64,000 nt of DNA from Macrotrachela quadricornifera. Its lineage: Eukaryota > Rotifera > Eurotatoria > Philodinida > Philodinidae. The DNA lies in the NCBI GenBank assembly GCA_022393335.1, contig JAJEKB010025140.1, positions 1-64,000 of the forward strand. The letters are read 5' to 3'. The number at the start of each line of letters is the position of its first letter. Within the stretch, counting starts at the first letter, position 1. The notes beneath the pieces were generated by a model. That model saw nothing but the letters and a program-made list of their open reading frames with translations. It did no database searches and had not been told where the DNA came from. Positions 43,799 through 55,421 of the stretch are shown in pieces. The translations under genes and the position numbers were made by a program.

Positions 43799-45364
43799 TT
43801 ATTTTGAATGATTTCCATTTCCATTATTCATATGTATTCTCATATGTCGATTTAGATTTCCTGATTGTGAAAAGCGAAGACGACATAATGAACATTCATA
43901 TGGTTTTTCTTAAAAAAGAAAAAGGATATATTTTTTTTTATTACAATAAAAAGAAAAAATTAAAATTCTTACCTCCACTATGTACTCGCATATGTTTTGT
44001 TAATGTTGAACTATCAGAAAAAGCTTTTCGACAATATTTACATTGATACGGTCTTTCACCCGAATGCGTTCTCATATGTGTTGTTACGGATGAACTTTGA
44101 GAAAATTTTCTTCCACATATATCACATGAAAATGGTTTTTCACCTGAATGTGTACGTAAATGTGCTGTTAAATTAGCTGCTTGTGTAAATGCTTTACAAC
44201 ATTTATCACATTTATATGGCTAAAAAAATTCAAAAATTGTGTTTTGTTTTCTTTAAACAATAAAAAAAAAAGAAAAATTTACTTTTTCACCAGAATGTGT
44301 ACGTAAATGAGTTTTTAGTGTACTTGGTCTAGCATAGATTTTTCCACATATACGACAACGATTTATACGTCCTTCATTAGTTTTATTATTTGATGTTTTA
44401 GATGTTGATTGAGGTTGTAACCAAGAACTATAAAAAACAATTATAAATTTTTTTGTTTTTGTATTCAAATTTTTCAAGAAAAAAAAATATCTATATACTT
44501 TCGTTTATCATTTGATCCTGTTGATGATGATGATGATGGTGTTGGAAAAAATTCACATAATTTTGATAAATCTTTATAATCATAAGATGCAGCTGCTGAT
44601 AAAAGCATTGCTTGTTTACTTGTTACAGAATCTGAACGATTTCTAATTTCAGATGGTATTGAATTATGATGATGATATGATGATGGTATTTGATGACGAT
44701 TTGAATTATAAAATGGTTCATATGGTAAATTTGTTGTTGTTGGTGGTGTCGATGGAGTTGGAACATTATAACCAGTTGTATATTGTATATTATGAGAATT
44801 AAAATTCATTGAAACATTAACATTCATTGGTGTTGATAAACTTAATGCAGATTGTAATGCAACAGCCGCTGTAACAGCATTTTCAGGTTTAATTGAAGGT
44901 GAATTAGAATTTGTTGGCGGTGGAGAATGATGATGTACCATATAAGGAGAATAAACTGATGCAGCAGCAGCAGCAGCAGAAGATGATGTATATGGATCCA
45001 TAGCTGTATCAGTATAATATGATGTTGGATCATAATGGTGATGATGATGATGATGATGTGGATCGGAAAAACGAAATGGGGTATAATCATGATGTACAAC
45101 AAAATCATGAGGGTGTGGGTGGTGATGATCACGCCAAGATGAGATAAAACTTCAAAACAAAGAAAAAAATAGAATTAATTTGATAAGATACAAAGACTTT
45201 ATCTTAATAGAAAAAAAAAGGTATGTATTGTATTTCTTTTTCTTTTTTTTTTTCAGTTTTACTTACCCATCAAATGGAGGAGAATGATCTGCAGCAGTAC
45301 GCCATAATGATGATGAAACATCAATTGTAGCTGAATCCATGTTGATGCGATTTACTGCTGTCAT
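43799..45364 (-). CDS. gl: Glass-type C2H2 zinc-finger transcription factor
   Basis: Five exons in transcript order: 45267-45364, 44499-45149, 44283-44427, 43973-44219, 43799-43908, giving 416 residues. The C-terminal third has five C2H2 fingers joined by HSGEKP-type linkers: [20 protein letters not shown], then [54 protein letters not shown] and [18 protein letters not shown]. The finger helices [33 protein letters not shown] and QSGNLNRH match those I recall for Drosophila Glass, which directs photoreceptor differentiation. The N-terminal region is low-complexity: a seven-His run, an Ala run, Ser/Pro/Asn-rich tracts. The start at 45364 was chosen as the first in-frame ATG; an alternative is the Met nine codons on. 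It should act in the nucleus, likely in eye or neural cells. Confidence 0.85.
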
Positions 45365-48147
45365 TATGTTTTAGAGATTCAAAGACTAACTTATGTTGTC
45401 GTTACAATTATTACATGAAAACACGACTAATCACAATTGACGAATAGAATCTCTTCCATACGAATGTTTGTATTAGTTTTTTTTTTCTTTTTCTCTCTTG
45501 TGCAAGAAGACCTACTACCTATCCGAATGAGCTGTATAATCAAGCTACGGAATGAGAGAAGAGAAAGAGAAAAAGAGAAAAAGAGAAAAAAAAATTTTCA
45601 TTTTCTTTTCTTTTTCTTCTTTTTCAAGACTGATGATGAACCGAACCTATTAGAAGCGAGAGATGTTTTTAATGATGTTGTTCGACACACATGATGAAAT
45701 GTTATTCTTTTCTTTTTTTTTTTTTTTGTTATATTTGCTTTTCGCAATTGGTTGAGAATAAAAAAAATTCAATAACGAATCAGAATTGAAATTATCATTA
45801 AGAGAAAATAAAATGATATACATATCTAATCAAGTAGTAAAAATGAAATCATATTTCATTTCTCATATATATATATTTACCTATTCATCATATCATCTAT
45901 CTATACTCCTACGAAGTATTTGTTTACTATTCATTGAAAACGTTTTTATAAAAGATTTTTTCTTTATAAAGTCAATAATATGATGATCATCTATTGAGTA
46001 GTTTACATGTTTGCTGATGATGTGAATAAACAAATTCGATAGAATAACAACACAAATGATCTTTTCTATAATGTGCAGTCTACTAGAATAAGTTCAAATT
46101 AAGGCGGGATCAGATGAAATTGCACAATAAAACATTGAATTTCTTGATTAGCCGCCGTTTTTTTTTTTCTGTTTTTTTTATTTTTTTATATTGCTACATA
46201 TGTGTGTCATAATCATACTAATCCTTTTCTTCTTTAAACGACTAACGGTAGTTTATCTCTGATATGAATGTTCAAAAGATATAAAAATCAATCAAGCTTA
46301 ATTAATTAAGAGCAAATGGATATCAATGAATAAGTGCATATTCATACTTACAATCAGTTTGGATTTCTTCGATGAAATAAAGGAAAGAATGAATGTAAGA
46401 AGAGAGAAAAGAGGAGATTTTATATTTTCGAAAAAAAGAATAATCGAAAAGGTTTCGATGTATATCGATTTCTTACGTTAAGAAGAAGAAAAAAAGAAGA
46501 TGATCATTTGTTAGGTTTCTTTTTCTCTTGTATTATCAAAATCGTCTTCATTTTATTTTTTAAAATCTATTTCAATCTATATCAAAAATCTATGTTATTA
46601 TTTCTATTTGAACAGAAATTCATCATCTTATTCTTTCATTCAAGTGTATTTGCTTTTATTTAAAATACATTTCAGACAATAGTAGAGTGACTGCTATTCT
46701 GTTTTTGTTTCTCTTTATTCATATAAGTCTCTAGTGTATTCGCTTTGACTTTGAACATAAAATAAAATAGAAGACGTGCCGTTTCTATCCCAACTTTTCA
46801 TCATATTATTTTAAAATGAATATTTTTCATATACTTACCTATTCGTTGAATTTTGTAGATTATATGTTTAAATTAATATTAAGATATAATTTTTAATGAA
46901 ATAAATTTATCATTTTATATTCTCTTCTTATTAGTTTATTTTATATCAATCAAATAATGATGAAAAATTTCTTGTATAATTTAAAAATTTTTCATTGAAA
47001 CCTTAGTTCATCTTGCAGATGATACCATTCAAGTTCATTATGTTCATGTTAAAAAGTAATTGGTCGAATGAAAAGAAAAGAGAGTATATCTATATGTATA
47101 TACCTATTTAAAAAAAAAGTACTAATAACTTGAATTATCTTTTTTTCTTCTTTTAACCTCTCCTATTTCAATGTCAATCCATTTGTAGAATAAACAACTA
47201 AATACAGTATATACTGTATATTGAGAAAAAGTGTGCGCACAAGAGAGAGAACGAGGTGCTATTGACTATGTATACACATATATATATATACGAAGGTTTA
47301 ACATTAACGTCAACAGAAGCCAAAAAGAAAATATAGCAGACCAGTAGACACCTTATCATTAATGCCGTATACAACTTGTGTATTGCGTATTGAAATGGCA
47401 TAAAAACAGAGAAAAAAAACTTGTATGGTGTATAAGCAGTTATTGAAAGACTTCATCAACTCAATTTGATGTATGCCTTCGAGGGTAGAAGTACACCTGA
47501 CTGTTATAGAAATGAATAATGATTACTTTGGCTCGTGCTTACAAATTCATATGCATATGATTGTCTTCAAGAAATGATGAAATGTTTAAATGAATATTAT
47601 TAAATTTTTTATTTTATATATTATTCTATTTGTGTTATTGTGATTAATTTTTTCATAAAATAAATATATATTTATATATTTAGGTAGATATAGTCATTTA
47701 TTTTACAATTAAATATAATTTAATAATGAAAAGTCTGAATGTTGGGAAGTTAGAATAAGAAACTAATCAAATTGATTTGCTGATCGTAGCGACATAAAAA
47801 GAAACCTTATGTGAATACGATTAGTCAAAGCAAATATATAATATATTAAAGAACTTAATCATTGAAATTCAATATATTTTATGTAGACGATATAGACATA
47901 GTTCATATACAGAAAAGAATTAGTATTAGAATATTTATTTCATTAGAAAAAAAATGAAAAATATACATTAGTTTATTGAATATGAATTCAAAAAAGTTAA
48001 ACTTAATAATTAATTTTTTTAAGTTGTGTATGAAACGGCAGAAATTATTTAACTTTCAAAAAAAAGTTTTTTCAAAGCCATTTAGTTTTAATATTATAAC
48101 ATAATAATATAATTTTAAAATTCGAATAATAACAATTACTGCTTGTC
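45365..48147. other. upstream region of the glass-like gene
   Basis: AT-rich. Purine-rich (AGAGAAAAAG)n-like repeats lie near 45557-45590 and TA tracts near 45870 and 47280. It should contain glass regulatory DNA, but no defined element can be read. Minor open frames are not supported. Confidence 0.4.
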
Positions 48148-48575
48148 TTGCAATAACTTAAGAACGCAAAGAGCTAGAAAGCTATGAATTTCACTAGTAA
48201 ACGGAAGAGATATTGTATAAAATGAAATAATTTTAAAATCAATTGCTTTTATGAAACAACGAAAAAATGTTTAAAAATAATCTGCCTTTGATACAGAACT
48301 TTAATAAAAAATTATAAAATTTGCTTAAAAATAAAGAAAAATTTATACTTTTTGACGAAGTAAATAGGAACTTTGTTTTTCTTTATCAAAAAAGATGTGA
48401 AGTTTATAATTCGATGGTTGGTTTCATACCTATTTTGTAATGTTTTGCAGAAATTATAAAGTTTAAAATGAATTTGTCTCACACATTATTGGAGAAAAGA
48501 ATACCTTAGCGTCACCTCTTTCAATGGGTGAAAACCACAGTATTCTAACTCTTTCAATCCTCGACTCATTGCAAA
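48148..48575 (+). mobile_element. TIR element family, copy 1
   Basis: It begins TTGCAATAACTTAAGAACGC followed by AAAGAGCTAGAAA and aligns along most of its length with 59511-59932 in the same orientation. Shared internal blocks include TATGAAACAACGAAAAAATR, CTTTGATAYAGAACTTTAAT and TAATGTTTTGCAGAAATYAT. The right end is the inverse of the left end (ACTCATTGCAA), although this copy's end is more diverged. No coding frame. It is a MITE-like non-autonomous element. Confidence 0.75.
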
Positions 48576-48729
48576 AAATTGATTTCATATTAGAATCATA
48601 TTGATTAGAGCCAGATATTTCATTAATCAATAGACACTGAACTTGCGTAGAATAAAGGAGCTGATCATCATTTCAATATGATCTTATTTAAGAGCCATTC
48701 ATTAATTTTCTGCGAAAAGCCTGAGTTTT

Positions 48730-49190
48730 AATTGATCAAGTTGGTTGTGAATACGGCAAGATGCAGCAAATATTGGCCGTTGGGACCTACGCGGAGCTAT
48801 CAAAACAATCGTTGCTCATTCGAAATTGAACGAGCGAAGATTTAGAAAATATTTAACAAGGTTTGTAACATGATACACGTCGGGATAAATGTTCGAAAAT
48901 ATCAAAACGTCGCTTGTCCCTATTAATGTCACTGTATGGATCATTTTATCAAGGATGAAAGTATGTTAATATCCATCATTGTCAGTACACGAAGTCGACG
49001 AAAATCTCGAGGATGCTCACAGTTAGATTTAAGCAGACGTGTTTTGATATTGGAAATACGTTCAGATAGATTAGTGCAAAGCATGTCAGCGATGAGAACA
49101 AACAGTTGATAACACACAGTGGGCAACTTTCGCATAGCATAGCAGGCGGACATCTAGAAAAAATTGTCTTTCTCATTAACTATAGAAAAG
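48730..49190 (-). pseudogene. coding-like relic, unidentified
   Basis: Locally GC-richer DNA than the desert around it. The minus strand at 48941-49153 has a 70-codon frame with balanced composition (KLPTVCYQLFVLIADML; CEHPRDFRRLRVLTMMDIN) and a hydrophobic stretch. The plus-strand part 48770-48950 also has a coding-like base mix but no continuous frame. No family is recognised; it may be a membrane-protein fragment. Confidence 0.3.
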
Positions 49191-50187
49191 GTATATAGTT
49201 TTTCAATGAGCTCTTTCGAATGGCATTTTCAAGAACTTAATAGGTTTCTATTTTCATTATTTTTTGGAAAAATACAAGGTTTTAATGAAGTTTTTTTATA
49301 ATCAATGAGTTGCATCAACTAGAACTATTCCTTATAATTAAAGAATTATCATGATTAATTCATTACGATCACGTTTGATATACATTAGAAGTGTATTTAC
49401 AGCGTTTCGTTATTGTTTTTAAGATTTCTCCGGGTTTCAAATTTTTGTTTGAATTTATCTTCCAATTCCTGTTATTGTTCATCGGATAAGTTCATCTATC
49501 TAGAAACATTTCGTTATATTAAAACCGGAAAAAGAAAAGCTACTTTCAAAACTACATACAAGTTGGTATTCTTGATATCAAATGTATCTATTCATTTTTT
49601 TGAGAAATAGAGTCAATAGTATTTGATCATCTTCATTTAATATTGTAGATGTAGCTGTTGGTGTTTGTGAATGAATTTGTCATTTAGTAAATGTATCAAT
49701 AATTATTTTTTTTTATGACTGGATCAGAACGAATGAAGAGTCAGTTGAAGACATCTGTTAAATTCATAATATATCCACATTCCCTAGATAAAAATTCACG
49801 AAAGCTACGATTATCTTTGTATTAATTCGCATGAATGAAATATTAATGAATGTACATTTATGCTGTAATCAATTCATTGAATTTAAGAATATTAAAGCTC
49901 AAAATTTGGTTCCTATAAAACATGTTTTTCATGTGGAAGGTACAAAAAACTAAGTCAACTGTGTTAAAGAGCACTAAATTCTGAACAAGATTTATGCCAA
50001 TTACAGAAATTTTATTTAATATATAATGTATTTATTGACACTGATGATGAAACTCCAATGCATCTCGGAAAATCAAATCAACATGTATCATCATCATTTT
50101 GTATCAGACGAAAATGGATATTCGAGAGCGGAATTGATTTTGATCGCATCACATAAGTATATATAAAACAGAATTTTTGTTTTTACA
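49191..50187. other. spacer upstream of a decayed F-box-like gene
   Basis: Mostly AT-rich DNA. The last few hundred bases may be a decayed 5' part of the pseudogene at 50188-50680, but I cannot follow a frame. Confidence 0.3.
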
Positions 50188-50680
50188 CTGAAGAGTTTAT
50201 CATTGGTTGTTTACAAAACGTTGGTATGAAGATGATGCACAACATAATGAACTTTCTAAATCTATGCGAATCGCTCTTACGGATCTTTCGATTGACAGTG
50301 TTTTTGATTTGTCAAGCGAAAAAACTCCTTGTATTTTAGCTGTAGCACAGACTTATCATTTGGAAATTTGTAGCAAACTCTTTAACGGTACGTTAATTGA
50401 AATATTATATTTATTACCACAACTTGATTCATTATAAATTTCTTCTGTGTGATTATTCCGTCAGGAATATTTATCTATTGATGCAGTAGAAGTCAATGCT
50501 ATTTTAAAGAAAAATCAAGCTACTAAAGTTTATCTTGAAAAAATGTTTGAAATTGAAGAAATAGATTTTGTAATTGATTTATATCCCCAAATAATATCTC
50601 AAAGTAGATTTTCTCAATAATATGGATATGGAATTATTTATACAATTTATTTTAACAAAGATTAATATAAAACAGCAGTA
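50188..50680 (+). pseudogene. decayed gene resembling the F-box/LRR-like family
   Basis: One plus-strand frame runs from about 50192 to 50620 with internal stops at 50435 (TAA) and 50450 (TGA); after the stop at 50618 coding continues one frame over (NMDMELFIQFILTKINIK). Coding-like stretches are LYLLPQLDSL, AVEVNAILKKNQATKVYLEK and MFEIEEIDFVIDLYPQI. This leucine/isoleucine spacing and the KVYLEKM-x-EIEEIDF pattern match what I recall of F-box-like proteins abundant in bdelloids. Two stops plus a frameshift make it a pseudogene. A palindrome lies directly at its 3' end. Confidence 0.55.
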
Positions 50681-50758
50681 ACCACAATCCACAAATTGGC
50701 AATTCTATTGAAATCTAGGAAAATTTCCTTGATTTGTCAATTTGTGAATCGTGGTTAT
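50679..50758. repeat. imperfect 80-bp palindrome
   Basis: TAACCACAATCCACAAATTG on the left is answered by CAATTTGTGAATCGTGGTTA on the right (3 mismatches over the outer 24 pairs). An inner stem AAATCTAGGAAA / TTTCCTTGATTT closes the hairpin, with one asymmetric bulge between the two stems. It could be a small MITE remnant or a structured element; no terminator role is expected in this context. Confidence 0.65.
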
Positions 50759-53700
50759 ATCTCACACAGATACATCTATCATGATATTGAATAGTACTAT
50801 TTTGATGAGAAGCCATGTATTTAAATGAATCTTTCATCTGTATGGAACTCTTTTGATCAAAGTTAAACATTGAAGAACTGTACTTGATTTTGAAAATAAC
50901 ATGTATAATGTTCAAAAATTAAATATTTTTATGAGAAAATGCTCCTCCGATACATAAAAATAATAATTTAATTCTATCAAAAAAGGCTATGTTTATTTGA
51001 ATAGTTACCTCAACAACTACTATTAACATAAACGATTATGAGACATATATATTATGCTAAACGTAATCAATTTTGGATTTGTTCAAAGTATGAAAGGATA
51101 TATGGCACACTTTTATCTAGCACTTCTGAATAAACTACAATAGTTTTGGAATCGTGCTCAAGTTCTACACTATTTATCTGCACTCTGTCGAACTACATAC
51201 CTAGTCAATGTTCAAGACATGTCTATTATCATCAATTTCATCCAGTTAGCAACATATTAGCTGAAGGTACTAATAAATTATGATTTAACAAAACTTATAC
51301 GTTTCCTATTCTACCAGAACCATTCTGATTAATATAATCTAATGTTTTCTTTACTACTGATAATCCTCTATTCCCACTTATAGTGAACTCTGCTCATAAA
51401 CATAACGTGTAATTCAGGCGAAAAAAGTCCTCTTTTGTTTTCGTGTCAATCCTGTATGACAGAAAAAATTTCACTTCGAAACTTCCAATTACGTCAAAAC
51501 TTATCTTTTGCTTGCACTGTTCCAGCTTATGGTTATTGCAAAATTTCATCCATAACCGAAGTCGAAAATAAGGCACCTTCCCATCGATTAAATTACAAAT
51601 GAAAAAGAGATTTATAGTTTTTGTATAAAGTTACAATAAAGTGTCCATTTATAAAGTTTATAATAAATTGTAAATAAAAAAAAAAATATATATAGTTATA
51701 CTTCGTTCAATAAAAGTAGTGTTAATTTTTTTTGCGTTCTATTTATATTATAAGTCGAATTAAGTAGCTACTCAAAAAGATTGATAAAAATGTGAAATTG
51801 AATTTCTTATTAATGAACATACAAGGAGTTTAAACATATCTTATTGGTATTAAGCGCCATCTTTTAACATCGCCTGTATGGAAGAGAAATGCAAATGATT
51901 ACCTTGTAGCATGATTATTGCATAGGCATGTGCATTCTAAAAATGCCACGTGTCATGTAGGTTAATTTACCTGGCTTATCCCGCTCGAGCAGTTAAAATT
52001 AGGTATCGATTAATACTTGACATATATATTTGAGATATTTAATGGACCATTTTTTCGATGTGAGATACTTCAGGTAGGTAGCTGAACTGTCAAAAAAAAC
52101 TAATGCTAGATACCATAATAGAACACAATGAAGAAACTGTTTTGTAAACCAGGTAATACTTCTTATATTGTGAAAATACATGAAAGTGATCTCTTTATGT
52201 TACTATGCCGGAAACTTGAAACAGGTCATGATTTGCATAAATGATTATTTTTCCAATTTTTGTTTGGCTAAATAATTAGTATTCAACTCATCAATAGCAA
52301 AGGGTAGTTTATGTGGGTGGCGTTAATAATAGTAAAGCTTATTTAGATAATGATGCTAAATTAGTTTGAACGGTTTTAGAAATACACATAACTAAATAAA
52401 TAGGTAAAAAAAATAATATCTTGTTCGATATGTGGATTTTTTTCTGTTCAAAACCAAAGGTTGTTTATTTAATCATTGGATATAATACAATTTGAATATA
52501 TAATTATTAGGCTTAATCAGAAAATTTAAATGGATTTGTTGAAATAAAATTTGAAATCATCATCATGCTCATCATGAAAAAATGTAAATCTCATTATTTC
52601 TTTACAATTTTTGGTAATATCAGTTAACATTTACAAACAAACACTATTCAATAATAAGAGTCGGTTTTTAGTGAATAAATTATTTTTTGATATTCAACAA
52701 TACCTTTAAATATCAAGAACAACTATGTATACGAAGAAAGTTGTTAAAAGTTCAGTATTTAAATGTCTTGTTAAAACTACATCTTGTATATTGATCAACA
52801 CAATACATAGAAACATTGTCCTATACCTAATTCATTGGAAAAATTATTTGATGAATAATTGCGAGAGAGAATAAGACTTATTATTAACTTTATCACCATT
52901 ATATACATTGTATGATTAGAAATATACCGCACATGATAGATGTAATAACAGTTACATCAACTATATTTAAAAGAAGTTATTCGTCACATTACTGTCAATT
53001 ATTGCAATGGAGAAGATGCTTAATTGAAAAATTTAAATGGAATTAGTAAAACAAATTTCTTCATCAATAGTACCAATTAATAAAAAAAATTAAAAATATT
53101 GCTATGTGAAAAGTTGATTTAATTAAATAATTATACGATTTGTTATGATTGCTAATCTTTATTACGTTAAAATGTTGAATTTTAATAGACAAAAGTAAAA
53201 TCAATCTTAACATCTTCAAACTCATTTACCAAAAAATATTGACTTTACTACACATGAAAAATAAAATTTTACATTAAATTGATAAAGCATTGAATATATG
53301 TGTACAAGACTATGTCTTATATATTGAAGAATTAAGATTAATTCATATGAATATTAAAAGTGTTTGTTTAAAAAACAAGCATTTCTATTTTTATTTCATT
53401 CAAATGAATATTTATTACAAGAAAATAAAAACATTCTATATAAGTAAATGTTTTTTAAAAGATTATTAAACAATAATAGAACAAATTAATAAATTACATT
53501 ACGTATGTTGATTACTTTTGAATGACTTCTAGACCATGATGAGGATGGAAAGACATTAATTACATTGCCATAATTATTATTATTATTTTTTATTCTATTT
53601 TTTTCAAACTAAAAATAAGAAGAATTATTTAAATTAATACACCTGAATAATTTCTATTAGATATAACATTAGATCAACAATTTCAACAATTAACTAATAT

Positions 53701-54769
53701 AACAAATATTAATATTTTAATGTGAAATTGTCATTAATAATACATATCGATATTGAATAGTTCAAAAGTAATCAGACATACTGGTTTTAATATTGATCAA
53801 GTAGTATTTTATCAAACACCATTTGTTTTTTTTTGAATAAGATTAACCATTATTATAGATTTTATATGAGTATATTATTCGTATGACATTACATTTTTAG
53901 ATTATAGATTATCTTAATAGACAACATTTCGTTCTCTTTTCCAGAATTTGAATTCATTATTGTGTATACCAATTGTTTTTTTATATGAATAAATAAATGT
54001 TTTCTGATGTTATATATTGTTTTAAGTTAATTATACGTTAGTTTGTTGTAAACATTGATGAGTATGGCATTTAATGTAATTATCTACACTGTTAGTAAAT
54101 ATATCAATGTATAATTTTATTATTTTTAAGACTATAAAATTTAAGTGCACATTCATTTGAATGAGTTGGTCACAAGATTGATGCTATTTCTTATGGGATT
54201 TAATTTTAGCTAATTAAAGTGTATTGATCAGTTTTTGAAGACACTCAGGTTCTGTGTCGTTACAAACGAAAGAATATTTCGATAGTTACGTTGTATCAAC
54301 ATAGATAATGATGAAATGCTTTTTAAAAATCATAGTCTTTGTATTTTATAGAAAGATTCGATTTGTTCTTATCAAACTCTACAAGCTAATTTACATTCGA
54401 TTTACTATGATATTTAATACTTGAACATCTTTCCATTGTATAGATTATCTTATGATAAAAAAAGCTCAAGTTTAGTAGCCCATTCATAAATTAATCCTCC
54501 TAATAGCAATTGAGGAATAGATCAAAGCTTCGAATGGACTGAATCAAGTCCTATCCAATCCCGCTCAAAGGCCGTATCTTTTTGAAAAAAACTTCTGTAC
54601 TGGATTGGATTGGGCGAGTCAATTTTGAAACGGGTACTCATGGTTCGAAACTAGATTACAAAGAAATTGTTAGATGCCAGTGATTATATGAAATAAATTG
54701 TAATTTCATTTTTGAAATAATAGAATAGTTAAAAATAAAAAAATAATTTTAGTTCGAATTGATGGTGAT
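50759..54769. other. gene desert
   Basis: Four kilobases of strongly AT-rich DNA with short chance frames only. The section 51000-51600 is slightly less AT-rich and may hold further decayed coding sequence, but no family is recognisable. Confidence 0.45.
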
Positions 54770-55130
54770 ATGTAGGGTAAATATTTACTTTTTCATGTGA
54801 AATATTTTTCACAGTAGTTTAACACGCGTAATTAGATGTCTTATCGTCACCTTGTAGAATTCAGCTTTTTTTATAACTTTGCTCGCAACATCTTTTACTA
54901 ATATTATTTACGAACAAAAATATGAGAGATATACAAAATATTTATTGATTTTTTTATATATCCTTCATATTTTTATTCATAAACATTATTTAGAAACGGC
55001 GTCCCAAGCAAAGTTATAGCAAAATTCGATTCCTACGGAGCGACAATAAGACATCTGATTAAATGTTTTAAACTATCGTGGAAATCGTTTCACATGAAAA
55101 AATAAATATTTCCCCTATGTGCTATTCCTA
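54770..55130. mobile_element. palindromic fold-back MITE, about 360 bp
   Basis: The left half (about 54770-54938) is the reverse complement of the right half (about 54945-55130). Examples: TTTTTCATGTGAAA at 54792 against TTTCACATGAAAAAA near 55089; AGATGTCTTAT near 54834 against ATAAGACATCT near 55048; TATAACTTTGC near 54875 against GCAAAGTTATA near 55008. The outer ends read GTAGGGTAAATATTTACT and AATATTTCCCCTATG. Almost no spacer remains, so the element is nearly one long imperfect hairpin. No coding capacity. Confidence 0.8.
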
Positions 55131-55421
55131 GTTAGAACAGCATGTAAAACTGTCTTTAAGGAAAATTATTAACTAAATATATAGCCCATGAAATGACTTC
55201 CATGTAATCAGCTCGATCAATCGAAGTTCTGAAATAGATGTTATCGATTCTATCTCGATTTATTTTTCACGCATTTAAACTAATATTTTCTGACTTTATG
55301 TTCTTCATATTATCACATCACAAAATGACAAATTTTGATAAGTGCGTCTAGAAAGCAGGAAAGAAAGATAAAAAAAACGTTTTTTAGTTATCATTATTAA
55401 CTTTACGAAATATAAGTTAGT

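Noticed and set aside
44842..45132. 96-codon Ile/His-rich minus-strand frame
   Set aside because: A shifted-frame shadow of the glass-like exon 2 low-complexity repeats.
45437..45694. 85-codon plus-strand frame
   Set aside because: Built on purine-rich simple repeats (Glu/Lys/Arg) just upstream of the glass-like gene; not gene-like.
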